Positions 26,129 through 34,142 of a stretch of DNA of 37,699 nucleotides are shown one piece after another (positions within the stretch are counted from its first letter, which is position 1; each line of letters opens with the position of its first letter). The DNA lies in assembly GCA_905234865.1 (NCBI GenBank), contig CAJOJE010000016.1:1-37699 (forward strand), in the 5' to 3' direction. This stretch comes from Candidatus Gastranaerophilales bacterium. GTDB lineage: Bacteria; Cyanobacteriota; Vampirovibrionia; Gastranaerophilales; Gastranaerophilaceae. Under the pieces are notes generated by a model. The model had not been told where the DNA came from. It saw only the letters and a program-made list of their open reading frames with translations, and made no database searches. Position numbers and translations under genes: made by a program.

Positions 26129-26157
26129 TTGAAAATATTTTATTTTTGAAATATTCT
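26129..26157 (+). promoter_or_regulatory. Promoter of tRNA-His
   Basis: TTGAAA, a 17-nt spacer and TATTCT lie about 22 nt before the tRNA. Confidence 0.6.
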
Positions 26158-26178
26158 ATTGTTATAGATTATATAAGT

Positions 26179-26255
26179 GGCGGGTATCGCCAAGCGGTTA
26201 AGGCATCGGATTGTGGTTCCGATATGCGTGGGTTCGAATCCCACTATCCGCCCCA
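26179..26255 (+). tRNA. tRNA-His (GUG)
   Basis: The cloverleaf is complete. The acceptor GCGGGTA pairs with TATCCGC (one G-T pair). The anticodon stem-loop TCGGA-TTGTGGT-TCCGA has anticodon GTG. The T arm is TGGGTTCGAATCCCA. The extra G at position -1 (26179) opposite discriminator C73 is the histidine-specific identity feature. CCA is encoded. A terminator follows at once, so the gene stands alone. Confidence 0.97.
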
Positions 26256-26260
26256 TTTAC

Positions 26261-26288
26261 AAATGACGTTTCTAAAACGTCATTTTTT
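26261..26288 (+). terminator. Terminator of tRNA-His
   Basis: AAATGACGTTT and AAACGTCATTT form an 11-bp stem with a 3-nt loop, followed by a T-run. Confidence 0.9.
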
Positions 26289-26343
26289 GTTGATATACTT
26301 GAACTTGACGGGTGTATTAGTTCAATCACGTTGACAGGAATGG

Positions 26344-26770
26344 TTAGTTTGATATTTTTTTGTAAAGTCCGCTTGTTGTTTGAGTTTTAGCGGTCGGAAG
26401 CAGGTTGATTTAAAAAATATCAAACTAATCTTTCTTGCACTTTATCTGCATTTTAACTGCTCGCACTTTCACTTTATTTTCAATACTTTTCGTCAGTTTG
26501 ACAGTTTACGGTTAGTGTATTTAAACGAGCAGGTTAATTATTGCAGATAGTACGATTATTTTTTGAAAAGCGGCTTAGCGTTTGAGTTTTGGCGGTCGGA
26601 AGTTGATTGATAGGGAATAATCAAACTGCTCATACTTGCACTTTTTCTGCTCGCATACGGTTAGTTTGATTATTATTTTTTAAGGTGTTCAAGTCTTGAT
26701 ACGGCTCAATCTTGCACCGGTTTGATTATTTACGGATAGTATGATTATTTTGGAATAGTGAAAGTGTATG
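26344..26770. repeat. Two tandem ~200-bp degenerate repeats with internal dyads
   Basis: This 500-bp gene-free stretch holds two related units. Shared blocks lie 201-202 bp apart: a 23-nt block GTTTGAGTTTTRGCGGTCGGAAG (26378-26400 and 26580-26602, one difference) and CTTGCACTTTWTCTGC (26434 and 26635). Unit 1 is bounded by a perfect 17-bp inverted repeat (26344-26360 with 26412-26428) and contains a nested CCGCT/AGCGG stem. Unit 2 has a decayed version (26549-26560 with 26616-26627). The arm sequence AGTTTGATTATT recurs in variants near 26660, 26719 and 26737. No coding frame is apparent. It could be a mobile-element remnant, REP-like palindromes or an RNA. Confidence 0.65.
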
Positions 26771-26808
26771 CAAGTGATAAATTTCTCAAACTATATGGAA
26801 TAGTTTTA

Positions 26809-28494
26809 TTAGTATTCAATTTTCCATATTTGTTTTGCTATATCGGCTAAATAATTTTGTCTTTCTTGTAAATTAGCAATATTCCATTCAGGATAATTAC
26901 ATAAATCTTTTGATAATTTATACCTTGAATCCTTATATATATTTTTCTTTGCTATAAATTCTTTTCCTGAACATTTTCTATTATCAGTATTTGTTAGCAG
27001 CGAATAATTGCCCAATCTATATATATAATCCTTTGGATTATTGTTAAAAGCTTCATTCCAGATCAAAGTACTTTGGTTTTCCGGTAATATGTGCTCTATG
27101 GATAATTTAGAGCTATTTGCAATATCTTTTTCTTCTATGAATGATTCTATTTTGATTAACAGATGTTTTATTTTTGCTTTATTACTTTTTGATTTTATTG
27201 CACATAATGCAAAATTATGTACAAAAACATCATCCTTAATATATAAATTTTTCAATAAATCTTTAATGCGACTAAACCTTGTAATTTCACCGTTTGAAAT
27301 TTTTATTGCAATTTCGCTGTATGTTTTCTCTATTTCATTAGGATTTTTTTCAGAAATGAAATATCTAAAAGAAATCACACTGCATAGTTTAAGTAACTTG
27401 CAAATTTCCGTTGGCATCTTTTCATATACGGCAATCGCAAGTATTTTAAATGATTTATTGTCTAAAATTTTTAATTCTTCAATATATTCACAGCATTCTG
27501 GTCTGTCTCGCCATATAATATTATCCGTATCTGACAATGCATCATATATTTTTGCGGTTTCTTCTAATTCGTTAAAAAAAGATTTTATTTGTTCAGAAGT
27601 TTTTAAATTAGAATTGTTTTTTATATCTTTAAATAATTTTGCTTCAGTTATATGTTTTTTATGAGAAACCCAGTAGTAACGCATAAAATTTGGAAGTGAT
27701 TTAAAACCAATAATGTCAATAATTGCATCCCATCGGCTTTCTATATAATTTAAATCAGATGGGTCGTCTTTTACAAGGGAAAAGAGATAATTTTTCAATA
27801 AATCTGTATTTGATAATTCTAATCCTCTTGCATTTAAAGTCTCAAATATTGTATACGCATTATCTGTACTGGTAACATATATAACAATAAAGGACAAATT
27901 GCTCATAACAGTATCATGAATAAATTTGACAATTTCTTCTCCATTTTTATTTTGAAATTTTTCACCCAATTGTTTTTTAAAATATTTAAAACATTCTTTA
28001 AGTAACGCATGAGACGGTAGAATATTTTTGGAGCTTGATTCTTCATCAGACATTTCTATTAATCTTGTGACAAAAAAGGGATCATCATATTTATTTAAGA
28101 ATAGTTTACGCTTTGGCGTTAATCGTCCTTCTTTACCAATATATATTTCTTTTAGTTCTTTTATATAATCTTCATTAGAATCTTTATCTAAATTTGCCTT
28201 TGCCCAATCATGCAATAAGCTAATTGTCGCCAATATAATTATTGTTAAGCTGCAAAATCTTTGTTGTCCATCTATAATTTCGACTTCTTTTGAAGATTCA
28301 TTTTCTTTTAGTACAATGGGGCCCATATAGTGTTGTTTGTCATTAAGCTCTTCCAATTCTAAAATATCATCCCATAAATCAATCCAGTGCTCTTGCGTCC
28401 AAGAATAGTTTCTTTGATATTTAGGAATTCTATATTCTTTATCTTGCGAAATCAATTGTTTAAAAGATTGTTCTTGTGGATTTAATCTTGTCAT
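26809..28494 (-). CDS. DUF262/DUF1524 nuclease, GmrSD/SspE-like
   Basis: The 561-aa protein has an N-terminal DUF262 domain with IPKYQRNYSW at 23-32 and DGQQR at 75-79, a ParB/Srx-like NTPase fold. The C-terminal DUF1524 HNH-type nuclease has SIEHILPENQ at about 460, followed by LGNYSLL, Asn-rich and Lys-Tyr-Ser elements. GmrSD cuts modified phage DNA, and SspE acts with phosphorothioation systems. The catalytic motifs look intact. It is the last gene of the R-M operon, 5 nt after the endonuclease. It may add modification-dependent defence, or be an independent defence gene carried along. The gene looks AT-richer than its chromosomal neighbours. Confidence 0.85.
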   Translation of the reverse strand: MTRLNPQEQSFKQLISQDKEYRIPKYQRNYSWTQEHWIDLWDDILELEELNDKQHYMGPIVLKENESSKEVEIIDGQQRFCSLTIIILATISLLHDWAKANLDKDSNEDYIKELKEIYIGKEGRLTPKRKLFLNKYDDPFFVTRLIEMSDEESSSKNILPSHALLKECFKYFKKQLGEKFQNKNGEEIVKFIHDTVMSNLSFIVIYVTSTDNAYTIFETLNARGLELSNTDLLKNYLFSLVKDDPSDLNYIESRWDAIIDIIGFKSLPNFMRYYWVSHKKHITEAKLFKDIKNNSNLKTSEQIKSFFNELEETAKIYDALSDTDNIIWRDRPECCEYIEELKILDNKSFKILAIAVYEKMPTEICKLLKLCSVISFRYFISEKNPNEIEKTYSEIAIKISNGEITRFSRIKDLLKNLYIKDDVFVHNFALCAIKSKSNKAKIKHLLIKIESFIEEKDIANSSKLSIEHILPENQSTLIWNEAFNNNPKDYIYRLGNYSLLTNTDNRKCSGKEFIAKKNIYKDSRYKLSKDLCNYPEWNIANLQERQNYLADIAKQIWKIEY

Positions 28495-28499
28495 ACTGC

Positions 28500-29357
28500 C
28501 TATTTTATCCTTTCCAATATTTTATTTTCTAAATCCTGAATATTATAGACTGTATCTAAAACATCAAAAGTTTCTTCAAGATTATGTCTTGCACTGTTCC
28601 AACCACAACCGTCAGTAAACCATATAAATGTCACACCATCTATTGTTGCGACTTCTTGTGCAAGAGTTTTATAGCTTCTTGCCGTTTCATTAAGTTTTGA
28701 ACCGCCACTTGAATAAAAGTTTGTTTCAATTACATAAATTTGCTTATCAGTTTTAATAACAAAATCAAAGCGTTTTTCCATTTTGCCTTGATTAGAAATT
28801 GCAGAGAGGTTTATACCCCATTTTTGTTCAATTTCGTGGATATACATTTCTTTGAAATAGTTTTTATTCTTTATAAATCCTGTTTTTTGTATGTAACTTT
28901 CAACAAGATTTTCCATCAAATGTCCGCCACGATTTTTTCTGCCATTAGAATCAAGACCTGTTTCAACACCTGTTGCATAATCAACCAAGTTGCTGACAAT
29001 ATGATTCTCTAACAAATCAAACAATTTTGTTTTACGCATAAACATTTTGTATTCTTCGATACTGTAATTGCATTTGCTGAAAGAAAAATTATATTCACCA
29101 TCAGCATCTGTAACAGATATTTCTTTTGCTCTTACAGCCAAAAGTAAAGGTATACATTTCAGAGTTTCCGGATATTTGATAATAACATTTTCAAATTCTT
29201 TTTCAATATTTTTAGATCCAACCAATGTATTTAAAATATTTAATTCAACCTTAATACTATCAACATTACTGTTTACTTTGTCAAAATCTACATAGTAGCA
29301 ATAGTCTGAAATACAAGGTCTAAAAGTTGATAGCCATTCCTTAAAATTTCTTTTCAT
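28500..29357 (-). CDS. DpnII-family type II restriction endonuclease
   Basis: The enzyme should cut unmethylated GATC. It has 285 aa, close to R.DpnII (288). Family features are visible: GGHLMENLVESYI near 145, and a PD-(D/E)xK-like core with KRFDFVIKTDKQIYVIETNF then GSKLNETARSYKTLAQE (about 193-235), where Asp, Glu and Asn match the DpnII active-site pattern. It overlaps the methylase stop by 1 nt with GAGGAAC as ribosome-binding site, and is followed by the DUF262 gene. All positions expected for function seem present. Confidence 0.92.
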   Translation of the reverse strand: MKRNFKEWLSTFRPCISDYCYYVDFDKVNSNVDSIKVELNILNTLVGSKNIEKEFENVIIKYPETLKCIPLLLAVRAKEISVTDADGEYNFSFSKCNYSIEEYKMFMRKTKLFDLLENHIVSNLVDYATGVETGLDSNGRKNRGGHLMENLVESYIQKTGFIKNKNYFKEMYIHEIEQKWGINLSAISNQGKMEKRFDFVIKTDKQIYVIETNFYSSGGSKLNETARSYKTLAQEVATIDGVTFIWFTDGCGWNSARHNLEETFDVLDTVYNIQDLENKILERIK

Positions 29358-30253
29358 TAATAGTTCCTCACCAAAACTTCCGTAATTTTACCTCTGCCGT
29401 CTGCATTTGCATTTATCTGACGTGAAGCAAAGACTTTTTTAATATTATAATTTTCATATAATTCATTGACTAATTTTGTATCAGAATTTGAAAGCAAGAA
29501 TTTTACCCCCATTGTATCTAATTCATCACAAACATCTCTGAGTTTGAATTGCATATCCATATCAAATCCGTCTTTAGTATATGATGTAAAGCTTGAAGTT
29601 TCACTCAAAGGTACATACGGTGGATCGAAATATACAAAATCACCTTTTTTAACTGCTTTCAAAATTTCTGAAAAATCTGCGTGTTTAATTTCAGTTTTCT
29701 GTAACAAGTTGGAACAATTTATCAAATTATTTTCATCTAAAATTCTCGGATTCTTATAGTGTCCGAATGGAACATTAAATTCGCCTTTAGAGTTTACTCG
29801 GTACATTCCGTTAAAACAAGTTCTGTTTAAGTATATAAAACGGCTTGCTTTCTTAACATTTGACCAACTTTTATACTCTTCCGTACGGTCAATATTACGG
29901 ATTTCCATAAAATATTCTTTTGAAATATCGTGTTTTTGTAAGTCTGTAATAAGTTCATCGACATTATCTTTAACAACTTGGTAAAGGTTAATCAATTCTT
30001 CGTTCATATCGGAAATATATGCATTTTGGGGTTGAAGTTCAAAAAATAGTGCACCGCCGCCTATAAAAGGTTCAAAGTATCTGTTGTAATTTTTCGGCAT
30101 GTTTTTTAGTAACTCAAACATAAGCTGACGTTTTCCGCCAACCCACTTTACTATCGGGCATGTTTCTTGTTTTGCTTGGTTGCTCGCAATAAACGGGACT
30201 ACATTTCGTTCCGCCCTCTGCTCGCAATCCGCTTTTTCTAAAACTACTGCCAT
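29357..30253 (-). CDS. Dam/DpnM-type adenine methyltransferase (GATC)
   Basis: The N6-adenine methylase of the D12 class has WVGGKRQLM near 37-45, the SAM motif FEPFIGGGALFFEL near 61, FNGMYRVNSKGEFNVPFGHYK and the catalytic DPPY at about 213-216. With the adjacent DpnII endonuclease, GATC specificity is expected. It has 298 aa, with about 35 N-terminal residues before the Dam core. Its ATG overlaps the stop of the DpnA-like gene by 10 nt, and AAGGA lies just before it. The gene order here is A-M-B, whereas the pneumococcal DpnII locus has M-A-B. Confidence 0.93.
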   Translation of the reverse strand: MAVVLEKADCEQRAERNVVPFIASNQAKQETCPIVKWVGGKRQLMFELLKNMPKNYNRYFEPFIGGGALFFELQPQNAYISDMNEELINLYQVVKDNVDELITDLQKHDISKEYFMEIRNIDRTEEYKSWSNVKKASRFIYLNRTCFNGMYRVNSKGEFNVPFGHYKNPRILDENNLINCSNLLQKTEIKHADFSEILKAVKKGDFVYFDPPYVPLSETSSFTSYTKDGFDMDMQFKLRDVCDELDTMGVKFLLSNSDTKLVNELYENYNIKKVFASRQINANADGRGKITEVLVRNY

Positions 30254-31047
30254 TCAAGTTCCTTATCTACAAATTCCTGCTCAAACCTTTTAATGGAAAG
30301 GTCTAAATATTCTTTTTCCAAGTCTATACCGATGAAATTTCGCCCTAACTTTAATGCCATTATACCGGTTGTTGATGAGCCTGTAAACGGATCAAGAATC
30401 AAATCGCCTTTATTAGTTGATGCAAGGATTATTCGCCTTAACAATTCTAAAGGTTTCTGCGTTGGGTGTTTGCCGAAAGTTTTTTCGTAAGATTTTGGAG
30501 TATCAATCTGCCAAACCGAACGCATTTGCTTGTTTGGTTTCTTGATTGCATCATCACCCCAATCACCATTTTTCATTGCATCATAATTGAATGTATGCTT
30601 ACCTTTTGGGTCTTTTCTTGCCCAAAGCAATGTTTCATGGCTTGCGGTAAAGTATCTACAACTCATATTTGGCGAAGCATTTGGTTTAAACCAGCAGATA
30701 TCGTTTAATATTTTAAATCCTGCTTTTTGCAAAGCAAAGCCACAAACATAAATGGAGTGATATGTTCCTGAAATCCAAATTGTTCCAGTCGGTTTTAATA
30801 CTCTACGGCAAGCATTAATCCAACTAGCGTGAAAGGCAAAATCTTCGTCTAAACCCTTGCTTTCATCCCATTTACCTTTATTAACACAGACAACTTTGCC
30901 GGCTTGGCAAGAAATTCCGCCATTTGATAACATATAAGGGGGATCCGCAAAAATCATATCAACAGATTCAGGTGTTGCTTTGTTTAAAATCTCAATACAA
31001 TCACCTAAAAACAGTTTTATGTCATCTTTTTCATAGTATTTTTGCAT
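30244..31047 (-). CDS. DpnA-like second adenine methyltransferase
   Basis: This beta-class methylase has DPPY at 35-38 (FADPPYMLSNGG) and the SAM motif DPFTGSSTTG near 222. The 267-aa length is similar to pneumococcal DpnA (M2.DpnII), which methylates single-stranded GATC DNA and protects incoming transforming DNA. I start at ATG 31047: TATAAT (31054-31059) ends 6 nt upstream, so the mRNA is likely leaderless. A TTG at 31077 would place the promoter inside the gene. It is the first gene of the four-gene R-M operon. The single-strand role is inferred from the family. Confidence 0.9.
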   Translation of the reverse strand: MQKYYEKDDIKLFLGDCIEILNKATPESVDMIFADPPYMLSNGGISCQAGKVVCVNKGKWDESKGLDEDFAFHASWINACRRVLKPTGTIWISGTYHSIYVCGFALQKAGFKILNDICWFKPNASPNMSCRYFTASHETLLWARKDPKGKHTFNYDAMKNGDWGDDAIKKPNKQMRSVWQIDTPKSYEKTFGKHPTQKPLELLRRIILASTNKGDLILDPFTGSSTTGIMALKLGRNFIGIDLEKEYLDLSIKRFEQEFVDKELEWQ

Positions 31048-31053
31048 ATTGTT

Positions 31054-31059
31054 ATTATA
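31054..31059 (-). promoter_or_regulatory. -10 box of the R-M operon, leaderless arrangement
   Basis: Read on the minus strand TATAAT is followed by 6 nt and then the ATG of the DpnA-like gene. No clear -35 hexamer and no Shine-Dalgarno were found. Confidence 0.5.
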
Positions 31060-31100
31060 TAACAAATACGTTTTCAAAAATTATTTAAAATTTAATTCTT

Positions 31101-31118
31101 TTGTCCGAAAACGGACGA
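31101..31118. promoter_or_regulatory. Dyad 1 upstream of the R-M operon
   Basis: TTGTCCGAAAACGGACGA has GTCCG and CGGAC around a 4-nt centre. It is 54 bp upstream of the R-M start codon and matches dyad 2 at 31191 in spacing and half-sites. Confidence 0.5.
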
Positions 31119-31130
31119 AAAAAGCTGATT

Positions 31131-31160
31131 TTAAGCCTATATTTTTATTAAATATTAGGC
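31131..31160. promoter_or_regulatory. Hairpin-forming inverted repeat between the dyads
   Basis: AAGCCTA and TAGGCTT flank an AT-rich centre. The role is unknown; it lies between the two 18-bp dyads. Confidence 0.35.
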
Positions 31161-31190
31161 TTAAATATAGACACTGTTTAAAAATTTAAA

Positions 31191-31208
31191 TTGTCCGATT
31201 TCGAACAA
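31191..31208. promoter_or_regulatory. Dyad 2 upstream of the R-M operon
   Basis: TTGTCCGATTTCGAACAA shares the left half (TTGTCCGA) and the CG-N4-CG geometry of dyad 1, exactly 90 bp away. It lies 41 bp before the plus-strand TATAAT at 31249, so one regulator could act on both directions. Confidence 0.5.
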
Positions 31209-31248
31209 GCTAAAACGCTTGAATAGCTTGATTTTATATGTTACTATG

Positions 31249-31450
31249 TATAATGCGATAAAATCAAATAGGAGGTTGTAACACAATAAATGCAAACATT
31301 ATAAACACTTTGGTTCGTTTCCCACCTGGTGCAATTTCCAACTAATAGTTCAAAATAGTCAAACCATGTGTTTAAGTACAAACGAGCTTTTCAAGGATTG
31401 CAACCGAAACATGTGCCCATTTTGGGCGCATGTTTAATCGGTTTGATTTT
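31249..31450 (+). ncRNA. Candidate structured RNA of about 190 nt, family unknown
   Basis: TATAAT at 31249-31254 precedes a region with no coding frame but nested pairing. 31260-31268 pairs with 31442-31450 (9 bp, closing the ends). 31274-31278 pairs with 31401-31405. 31313-31320 pairs with 31380-31387 (8 bp, one wobble). 31323-31330 pairs with 31363-31370 (one mismatch). A separate 13-bp hairpin lies at 31407-31435. The rod with closed ends and an inner bubble is like 6S RNA in size and shape, but no sequence signature was recognised. An AGGAGG at 31270-31275 is followed only by a 4-codon frame. The -35 is weak. It ends 7 nt before the converging pcrA stop. Confidence 0.4.
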
Positions 31451-31457
31451 TGCATTT

Positions 31458-34112
31458 TTAGAAAGATTTTAAATTCGATTCTTTCGAGTCGAGTTTTTTT
31501 GTTCCGTATTTTTGAAAGTTTACGGTATATGTAATTTCGCCGTTAATATTTTCCGAATTTTCAACAAAACCTATTCCAAACGTTGAATGAAAAACTCTTG
31601 CGCCGTTTGAAAAACCTTGTTGAACGGTAGAATTTGCTACATTTGCCGCTTTTTGTTTGCATTTATTTATTAAATCGGAAATATTTTTATTTGTTTTTGG
31701 AGGTTCATTTTTGGTTTGAACGGTACTTGTTGTTGTTTCTTTATTTGTTGTGCCTGCGTATTTTTCCTTCATTTTTGAAAAATCGGGAGTGAATTTTTTC
31801 GGTTCTTCTTGTTTAATTGAAAGATTTTGAACAGTCGGGTTTAATTTTTTTACAACGGTTGTCGTTTTCTTTTTTATATCTTTTAAACTTGAAGCAAGGT
31901 TGTTTGAAGGGGCGGAATCCGAAGATTTTTTAATGAAAATTGCATTTTTTGATTTTTCGATTGAGCTTTCTCTTTTTGCAATGACCGCATTTTTGAAACT
32001 TGAAACGGCATTTTTGTATCCCGAATTATTGTTATCGTATTTGCCTTCGTATTCTCTATTTGATAATTTATTTCCGCCCCACCCGTAGTTTGAATTTTTT
32101 ATTTGAACGGTACTGTCTTCTTCAATTAATTCTTCGGGAATTTCCGTTATAAATCTGCTTTTCGGGTATGTTTTAACATCTCCCCAAACACGTCTTGATT
32201 TTGCATAAGAAATATATAAATTTTCTTTTGCCCTTGTAATCCCGACGTACATAAGGCGCCTTTCTTCTTCGATTTCGGATTTTGCTTCGTATGAAATCGC
32301 TCTTTGACCGGGGAATAACCCTTCTTCAAGCCCGACAAGGAAAACAACGGGAAATTCAAGCCCTTTTGCTGCATGAAGCGTCATTAAAGTAACCGATTTT
32401 TCTTCTTCTTTCATTTCGTCAACATCGGATACCAAGGCAACTTGAGATAAGAAGTTTCCTAAAACCCCCAAATCTTCTTCTTCGTCGGGTTCTGTTTCAT
32501 CTTCCTCAAATTCTTTTATAAGGTTGACAAATTCCTGCAAATTCTCAATTCTTGATTGATTTTCAACGGTATCTTCCGCTTTTAATTCAGCTAAATATCC
32601 CGTATCTTCAAGTAAAATCGGAACAAATTCGGACAGAGAATATTCTTTTTGCTTTTTGATTAAAGAATTAATCATATTGGCAAAATTTAATAAAAGCCCC
32701 GTATTTCTTGACGTAAAATCGTCAAATTCGTCAATTTTTTCAATAACGGAAAAAGCACTTAAATCTTTTTCATCCGCAAGGTCAAAAATTTTCTTTAAAG
32801 TCGTGTCGCCTATCCCTCTTTTCGGAGTGTTTATTATTCTTCGTAAACTTTGGCTGTCGTGCTTATTATAGACTACTTTTAAGTATGCGATTATGTCTTT
32901 GATTTCTTTTCTTTCATAAAACCTTAAACCGCCTACGATTTTATACGGAGTGGAATTAGACATCAAGGCTTCTTCTATTACCCTCGATTGTGCGTTTGTT
33001 CTGTATAAAACCGCCATATCCTGATAATTAACGCCGTTTTTATTTAATTCGTTGATTTTTTTTGCAACGTAGTATGCTTCGTTAATGTCTGTTTCCGCTT
33101 CATATACGGAAATTTTATCCCCGTCGCCTTTTGTGGAATATAAGTTTTTATCAAGCCTTTCGACGTTATTTTTAATAACTTCGTTTGCGGCATTTAAGAT
33201 TGTACCCGTTGAGCGGTAATTTTGTTCAAGTTTTATTAATTTTGTATTTGGATAATCCTTTTGGAAATTTAAAATAATTTTATAATCCGCACCACGCCAA
33301 GAATAAATGGATTGGTCAACATCTCCTACGGCGCAAAGCGAACAATTTGTATCAAGTGCTTTTTCACATCCGAACAAAAGCTTTATAAATTCATATTGGG
33401 TTTTGTTTGTGTCCTGAAACTCATCCGCTAAAATATGTTTAAAGCGGTTTGAATATTCACTTCTCACTTCTTCGTTTTGTTTCATTAAATTTACGCTTAA
33501 CATCAACATATCGTCAAAATCAAGCGCATTGTTCAATGCAAGCTGTTTTTCGTATTCATAGTAAATTTCGGATATTTTTTCCGATTTATAATCTCTTGCC
33601 GTTGTTGCAAAAGCATAAGCGTCCTGCATTTTGTTTTTGGCATTAGAAATTATTGATTTTATCATTTTGACTTCATAAATTTTTTCGTCTAAATTCATTT
33701 TTTTGACGGCATTTTTAATAATCGTTTTTGTGTCCGTATCGTCGTATATAACAAAATTATTGTTCCAGCTTCTTCCGTCTTTTGTTTTGTATGAATCAAG
33801 GTTTCTTCTTAAAATTCTTCCCGAAATTGAGTGAAAGGTTCCCATCCACATTTTTTGTACGACGGGTTCTCCTAAATATAAGGAAAGCCTTTGTTTCATT
33901 TCTTTTGCAGCTTTGTTTGTAAAGGTTACGGCAAGAATTTCATTCGGGTTTGTTCCGATTTCTTGAACAAGATATGCAATTCTTGATGTTAAAACTTTTG
34001 TTTTGCCCGAGCCTGCTCCCGCAAGAACGAGAATTGCTCCCGAGCTTTCTCTTACTGCTTCATTTTGTCTTGTGTTAAGCCCTGATAAGTAGCTTGGTTC
34101 TTTTTCAGTCAC
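31458..34112 (-). CDS. pcrA: UvrD/PcrA-type ATP-dependent DNA helicase
   Basis: An SF1A 3'-5' helicase in repair and replication restart. The 884-aa protein has Walker A GAGSGKT (32-38), a Walker B region HILADEFQDTNKTQYEF, DVDQSIYSWRGADY (motif III), LEQNYRSTGTIL (motif IV) and the C-terminal motifs VTLMTLHAAKGLEFPVVFL and RLMYVGITRAKENLY. A poorly conserved Lys/Ser/Thr-rich linker (about 690-820) leads to a Tudor-like end (GARVFHSTFGIGFVEN) that in PcrA binds RNA polymerase. It starts at a GTG (34112) with AAGGGGAG 8 nt upstream. It is divergent from the DprA-like gene. Confidence 0.93.
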   Translation of the reverse strand: MTEKEPSYLSGLNTRQNEAVRESSGAILVLAGAGSGKTKVLTSRIAYLVQEIGTNPNEILAVTFTNKAAKEMKQRLSLYLGEPVVQKMWMGTFHSISGRILRRNLDSYKTKDGRSWNNNFVIYDDTDTKTIIKNAVKKMNLDEKIYEVKMIKSIISNAKNKMQDAYAFATTARDYKSEKISEIYYEYEKQLALNNALDFDDMLMLSVNLMKQNEEVRSEYSNRFKHILADEFQDTNKTQYEFIKLLFGCEKALDTNCSLCAVGDVDQSIYSWRGADYKIILNFQKDYPNTKLIKLEQNYRSTGTILNAANEVIKNNVERLDKNLYSTKGDGDKISVYEAETDINEAYYVAKKINELNKNGVNYQDMAVLYRTNAQSRVIEEALMSNSTPYKIVGGLRFYERKEIKDIIAYLKVVYNKHDSQSLRRIINTPKRGIGDTTLKKIFDLADEKDLSAFSVIEKIDEFDDFTSRNTGLLLNFANMINSLIKKQKEYSLSEFVPILLEDTGYLAELKAEDTVENQSRIENLQEFVNLIKEFEEDETEPDEEEDLGVLGNFLSQVALVSDVDEMKEEEKSVTLMTLHAAKGLEFPVVFLVGLEEGLFPGQRAISYEAKSEIEEERRLMYVGITRAKENLYISYAKSRRVWGDVKTYPKSRFITEIPEELIEEDSTVQIKNSNYGWGGNKLSNREYEGKYDNNNSGYKNAVSSFKNAVIAKRESSIEKSKNAIFIKKSSDSAPSNNLASSLKDIKKKTTTVVKKLNPTVQNLSIKQEEPKKFTPDFSKMKEKYAGTTNKETTTSTVQTKNEPPKTNKNISDLINKCKQKAANVANSTVQQGFSNGARVFHSTFGIGFVENSENINGEITYTVNFQKYGTKKLDSKESNLKSF

Positions 34113-34142
34113 AAAAAACTCCCCTTAATAAAAATAAAAAAA

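Noticed and set aside
26146-26334. A 62-codon frame across tRNA-His
   Set aside because: It overlaps the complete tRNA and its terminator, so it is a chance frame.
26344-26770. CRISPR array
   Set aside because: The 23-nt shared block occurs only twice, 202 bp apart, without regular spacers or cas genes.
31048-31077. TTG start for the DpnA-like gene at 31077
   Set aside because: The 10 extra codons cover the TATAAT promoter box; the core family sequence begins at ATG 31047.
31270-31305. Small gene after AGGAGG at 31270
   Set aside because: The nearest ATG (31290) gives only four codons before TAA and spacing is too long.
31404-31436. Terminator of pcrA
   Set aside because: The hairpin is strong, but on the minus strand it is followed by a mixed sequence, not a T-run; it fits better as part of the candidate RNA.
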